This document shows, piece by piece, positions 6,075-8,724 of a stretch of DNA of 8,724 nt. The translations under genes were made by a program, and so were the position numbers. Where the stretch lies: contig CAJLLL010000062.1 of NCBI GenBank assembly GCA_905207485.1, positions 1 to 8,724 on the forward strand. Reading direction: 5' to 3'. The first letter of the stretch is position 1, and every line of letters begins with the position of its first letter. This stretch comes from an uncultured Phascolarctobacterium sp. (GTDB lineage Bacteria > Bacillota > Negativicutes > Acidaminococcales > Acidaminococcaceae). The notes under the pieces were generated by a model. The model was not told the DNA's origin. It ran no database searches and saw only the letters and a list, made by a program, of their open reading frames with translations.

Positions 6075-7595
6075 ATGGCCAAAACAATAATGGTTCAGGG
6101 AACAATGTCAAATGCGGGCAAAAGCCTTGTAACGGCAGGTTTATGCCGTGTGTTCAACCAGGATGGCTATAAGGTTGCGCCTTTTAAATCGCAGAATATG
6201 GCACTTAACTCTTTTATAACGCGCACCGGTGCAGAAATGGGCAGGGCACAGGTTGTACAGGCTGAAGCTGCAAATATCGAGCCTGATGTTGCAATGAACC
6301 CTATTTTGCTTAAACCTACCAGCGACTGCGGTTCTCAGGTTATTGTAAACGGTGAGCCTATCGGTACCATGACGGCAGCAGAATATTTTAAAATGAAACA
6401 TACGCTGGTGCCGGATATTATGAAAGCTTTTAACAGCCTTGATGACAGAAGCGATATCATTGTTATTGAAGGCGCGGGAAGCCCGGCAGAAATAAACATA
6501 AAAACTGACGATATTGTAAATATGGGCATGGCAAAAATGGCAAAAGCCCCGGTGCTTTTAGTTGCAGATATTGACCGCGGCGGCGTATTTGCTTCCATTT
6601 ACGGTACGCTGATGCTTTTAGAACCGGAAGAACGCGCTATGGTAAAAGGCGTTATCATTAATAAATTCCGCGGCGATGTGGAAATTTTACGCCCCGGTTT
6701 AAAAATGATTGAAGAAAAAACCGGCGTGCCTGTTATTGGCGTTGTGCCGATGCTGCATGTGGATATTGAAGATGAGGACAGCCTTTCAGAACGCCTGACA
6801 GAGCATACGGAAGTTAAAGCGGTAGATATAGCTGTTGTACGTATTCCGCGTATGTCAAACTATACGGATTTTAACGTTTTTGAACTTATTCCCGGCGTAT
6901 CACTGCGTTATGTTGATAAAGTGCAGGATTTAAAAAATCCGGATATGATTATTATTCCCGGTACAAAAAATACCATTGGCGACCTTAAATGGCTGCGCCA
7001 AAGCGGATTTGAAGCCGAAATTTTAAAACATGCCCATAAAGGCACTGTTATTTTTGGCGTTTGCGGCGGTTATCAAATGCTTGGCAAAAACCTCAGCGAC
7101 CCTTACGGAGTAGAAGAAGGCGGAGACACTGCCGGTATTGGATTGCTTGATGTGCAGACAATTTTTGCCGAAAAGAAACGCACAATCCGCGTGGATGGGT
7201 ATTTTGGCAAAGTGCAGGGCGTTTTTGCAAATCTCAGCGGCAAAGAATTTTACGGTTATGAAATTCATTCCGGTGTAACCGAATTTGATGATAATAAAGC
7301 CTTAACACAAATGCAGCCTATTTACGAAGAAGGCGGCGTAATGCCGGAAGGTTCGCAGCATGTTGAAGGTGTTATGAATGTTTACGGTACTTATGTACAT
7401 GGCATTTTCGACAGCGAAGGCGTTGCTGCTGCCGTTGTAGAAGCACTGCTTGCTAAAAAAGGCATGAGCAGTGATGACATTAAAGTCATCAATTTTGATG
7501 AATATAAAAAACAACAGTATGATATTTTAGCTGATAATATCAGAAAAAATATCGACATGAAGAAAGTTTATGAAATTTTAGAGGCCGGTGTATAA
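6075..7595 (+). CDS. cbiP: Cobyric acid synthase (glutamine-hydrolysing)
   Basis: A 507-residue CobQ/CbiP amidotransferase of normal length. The N-terminal dethiobiotin-synthetase-like ATPase domain has GTMSNAGKS (9-17, a P-loop variant), KSQNMALNS (38-46), EGAGSPAEIN (132-141) and DIDRGGVFA (165-173). The C-terminal class I-like glutaminase domain (from about 250) has IIPGTKNT (293-300), the nucleophile Cys330 in GVCGGYQMLG (328-337), YEIHSG (395-400) and the catalytic His442 in GTYVHGIF (438-445). It amidates the b, d, e and g carboxylates of adenosylcobyrinic acid a,c-diamide using four glutamine and four ATP, producing adenosylcobyric acid, the direct substrate of CbiB. The ATG at 6075 is one base after the upstream stop and gives the usual MAKTIMVQGT beginning; the GTG nine bases upstream is rejected. 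cobO follows one base after its stop. Confidence 0.96.
   Translation: MAKTIMVQGTMSNAGKSLVTAGLCRVFNQDGYKVAPFKSQNMALNSFITRTGAEMGRAQVVQAEAANIEPDVAMNPILLKPTSDCGSQVIVNGEPIGTMTAAEYFKMKHTLVPDIMKAFNSLDDRSDIIVIEGAGSPAEINIKTDDIVNMGMAKMAKAPVLLVADIDRGGVFASIYGTLMLLEPEERAMVKGVIINKFRGDVEILRPGLKMIEEKTGVPVIGVVPMLHVDIEDEDSLSERLTEHTEVKAVDIAVVRIPRMSNYTDFNVFELIPGVSLRYVDKVQDLKNPDMIIIPGTKNTIGDLKWLRQSGFEAEILKHAHKGTVIFGVCGGYQMLGKNLSDPYGVEEGGDTAGIGLLDVQTIFAEKKRTIRVDGYFGKVQGVFANLSGKEFYGYEIHSGVTEFDDNKALTQMQPIYEEGGVMPEGSQHVEGVMNVYGTYVHGIFDSEGVAAAVVEALLAKKGMSSDDIKVINFDEYKKQQYDILADNIRKNIDMKKVYEILEAGV
7581..7590 (+). promoter_or_regulatory. Ribosome binding region deciding the cobO start
   Basis: GAGG (7581-7584) and GGTG (7587-7590) lie 12 and 6 bases upstream of the ATG at 7597, within the end of cbiP. 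The in-frame GTG at 7588 is only three bases after GAGG, so the ATG is preferred. Confidence 0.5.
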
Positions 7596-7596
7596 A

Positions 7597-8121
7597 ATGT
7601 TTGGTTTAGTACATATTTACTGCGGCGATGGCAAAGGCAAAACAACTGCCGCTGTTGGGCTGGCAGTGCGCTGTGCCGGGCGCGGCAATAAAGTTCTGCT
7701 GGTACAGTTTTTAAAAAGCAGGGACAGCGGCGAATTGTATTCACTTGCCAAACTGCCGGATATTGAACTTATGCGCGGCAAAGAAAGTAAAAAATTTACT
7801 TTTCAGATGAACAGTGAAGAAAAACATGCCTTATTGCTTGAACATAATAAAATGTTTGAGCAGGTGCTTGCAAAAATTAAAACCGGCAGTTATGCACTGC
7901 TTATTTTGGATGAAGTAATTGGTGCCGTTAATGCTAAGGTATTCGATATTAATTTACTGATAGAATTTTTGCGTAATAAACCGGAAAACCTTGAAGTAGT
8001 TATGACCGGACGTAACCCCGCACCGGAACTTGTGGAAATTGCCGATTATGTATCGGAAGTGCGCAAGGTAAAACATCCTATGGATATAGGTATTATGGCG
8101 CGCGAAGGCATTGAAAAATAA
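7597..8121 (+). CDS. cobO: Cob(I)yrinic acid a,c-diamide adenosyltransferase (CobO/BtuR type)
   Basis: A 174-residue P-loop protein of the CobA/CobO/BtuR family. HIYCGDGKGKTTAAVG (6-21) holds the unusual corrinoid-adenosyltransferase P-loop. VQFLK (36-40), the Walker-B-like LILDEV (102-107), TGRNPAPEL (137-145), EIADYVSEV (147-155) and a C-terminal KHPMDIGIMAREGIE complete the family pattern. It transfers the 5'-deoxyadenosyl group of ATP to the Co(I) corrinoid, forming the Co-C bond before CbiP acts; in many bacteria it also salvages imported corrinoids. The protein starts directly at the first beta strand and lacks the N-terminal extension of Salmonella CobA (about 196 residues), a short form common in Firmicutes as I recall. 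The start at 7597, one base after cbiP's stop, is chosen over the GTG at 7588. cbiC follows 12 bases later. Confidence 0.94.
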   Translation: MFGLVHIYCGDGKGKTTAAVGLAVRCAGRGNKVLLVQFLKSRDSGELYSLAKLPDIELMRGKESKKFTFQMNSEEKHALLLEHNKMFEQVLAKIKTGSYALLILDEVIGAVNAKVFDINLLIEFLRNKPENLEVVMTGRNPAPELVEIADYVSEVRKVKHPMDIGIMAREGIEK

Positions 8122-8122
8122 C

Positions 8123-8128
8123 AGGAGG
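8123..8128 (+). promoter_or_regulatory. Consensus ribosome binding site of cbiC
   Basis: AGGAGG stands five bases before the ATG at 8134. It is the only full consensus Shine-Dalgarno found before a gene in this window, and it lies in the 12-base gap after cobO rather than inside the upstream gene. Confidence 0.85.
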
Positions 8129-8133
8129 GACTT

Positions 8134-8724
8134 ATGAAATTACAAAACGTACTGCCTGCGGATATTGAAAACCGCAGCATGGAAATTATTGGCGAAGAGC
8201 TTGGCGAACTTCAAATTGATCCTGAAAAACTGAGCATTGTAAAACGTGTTATTCATACTTCGGCAGATTTTGACTATGCCAGAAATATGCGTTTCTCTGA
8301 AGGTGCGGTAGAAAAAGCACTGGAAGCTTTAAAAAATGGCGCTACCATTATTACCGATACCAATATGGCATGCACCGGCATTAATAAAATGGGACTGGCT
8401 AAACTTGGCGCCAAAGCCGTTTGCTTTATGGCTGATGCTGATGTTGCGGCAAGAGCAAAAGAAGCCGGTTCTACCCGCGCTGCTGCCTGCATGGAAAAAG
8501 CTTGCACCGTTGAAGGCCCGGTTATTATTGCCGTAGGCAATGCACCGACCGCACTTGTACGCCTGGATGAACTTGTAAAAGAAGGGAAAATTAAACCTGC
8601 CCTTGTTATTGGCGTACCGGTAGGCTTTGTAAATGTAGTTGAATCTAAAGAAATCATCATGCAGACAGGCATTCCGTATATCGTTGCTGTTGGGCGCAAA
8701 GGCGGCAGCAATGTGGCCGCAGCC
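8134..8724 (+). CDS. cbiC: Cobalt-precorrin-8 methylmutase, N-terminal part (3' end outside window)
   Basis: The frame is open for 197 codons from the ATG at 8134 to the last base of the window, with no stop. My translation shows the CbiC/CobH pattern: ENRSMEII (12-19), KRVIHTSADFDYA (37-49) with His41 matching the catalytic histidine of CobH, a TDTNMACTGI segment (74-83), GNAPTAL (135-141), GVPVGFV (160-166) followed by ESK (170-172), and GRKGGSNVAAA at the edge (187-197). The enzyme moves the methyl group from C11 to C12 of precorrin-8 to give (cob)yrinic acid, acting just after CbiET and just before CbiA. The family is usually about 205-215 residues, so only some 10-15 residues are missing. 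The ATG has a consensus AGGAGG five bases upstream. CbiC rather than CobH is inferred from context. Confidence 0.94.
   Translation, partial: MKLQNVLPADIENRSMEIIGEELGELQIDPEKLSIVKRVIHTSADFDYARNMRFSEGAVEKALEALKNGATIITDTNMACTGINKMGLAKLGAKAVCFMADADVAARAKEAGSTRAAACMEKACTVEGPVIIAVGNAPTALVRLDELVKEGKIKPALVIGVPVGFVNVVESKEIIMQTGIPYIVAVGRKGGSNVAAA

Noticed and set aside
7473..7490. Inverted repeat GATGAC/GTCATC with a 6-base loop
   Set aside because: It lies within cbiP coding sequence, the stem is short, and no T-tract follows, so a terminator is not supported.
8274..8711. Antisense open frame of 145 codons near the 3' edge
   Set aside because: It is the mirror of cbiC, whose plus-strand translation carries all the methylmutase motifs and a consensus ribosome binding site.

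Overview
The window is the interior of a tightly packed, single-strand (+) cobalamin (vitamin B12) biosynthesis operon. It holds nine genes in the order cbiJ (3' part only), cbiET, cbiA, cbiB, cobD, an alkaline-phosphatase/iPGM-superfamily gene, cbiP, cobO and cbiC (5' part only). Both edges cut through genes, so the operon continues on each side. The largest gap between genes is 26 bases. No promoter, riboswitch, terminator, RNA gene, mobile element or CRISPR was seen. Control elements, such as a cobalamin riboswitch, would have to lie outside the window.

The organism is most likely an anaerobic, low-to-moderate GC bacterium of the Firmicutes, possibly a Negativicutes relative. Reasons are the A/T-leaning codon use, strong purine-rich Shine-Dalgarno sequences, the cbi-type gene set and a fused CbiE-CbiT protein. 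This is inference; no marker gene in the window proves it. The anaerobic (early cobalt insertion) pathway is likewise inferred, since the genes that would settle it (cbiK/cbiX, cbiD, cbiG, or cobG/cobN) are not here.

Layout by pathway. Corrin ring: cbiJ (1-305), cbiET (316-1527) and cbiC (8134-end) reduce, methylate, decarboxylate and rearrange the ring to cobyrinic acid. Side-chain amidation and adenosylation: cbiA (1529-2890) makes the a,c-diamide, cobO (7597-8121) attaches the adenosyl group, and cbiP (6075-7595) completes amidation to adenosylcobyric acid. Aminopropanol arm: cobD (3892-4968) makes aminopropanol phosphate from threonine phosphate, and cbiB (2917-3888) joins it to adenosylcobyric acid. 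Lower-ligand and nucleotide-loop genes (cobU, cobS, cobT, cobC) are absent from the window.

The least expected member is the gene at 4943-6073. It encodes a phosphoglycerate-mutase-like (ApgM/iPGM-type) metalloenzyme that overlaps cobD by 26 bases and is followed one base later by cbiP. It keeps a complete two-metal/phosphoserine site but has lost motifs of the true mutases. The position suggests a phospho-transfer step missing from the visible set: L-threonine kinase feeding CobD, or alpha-ribazole phosphatase. Neither is proven by sequence alone.
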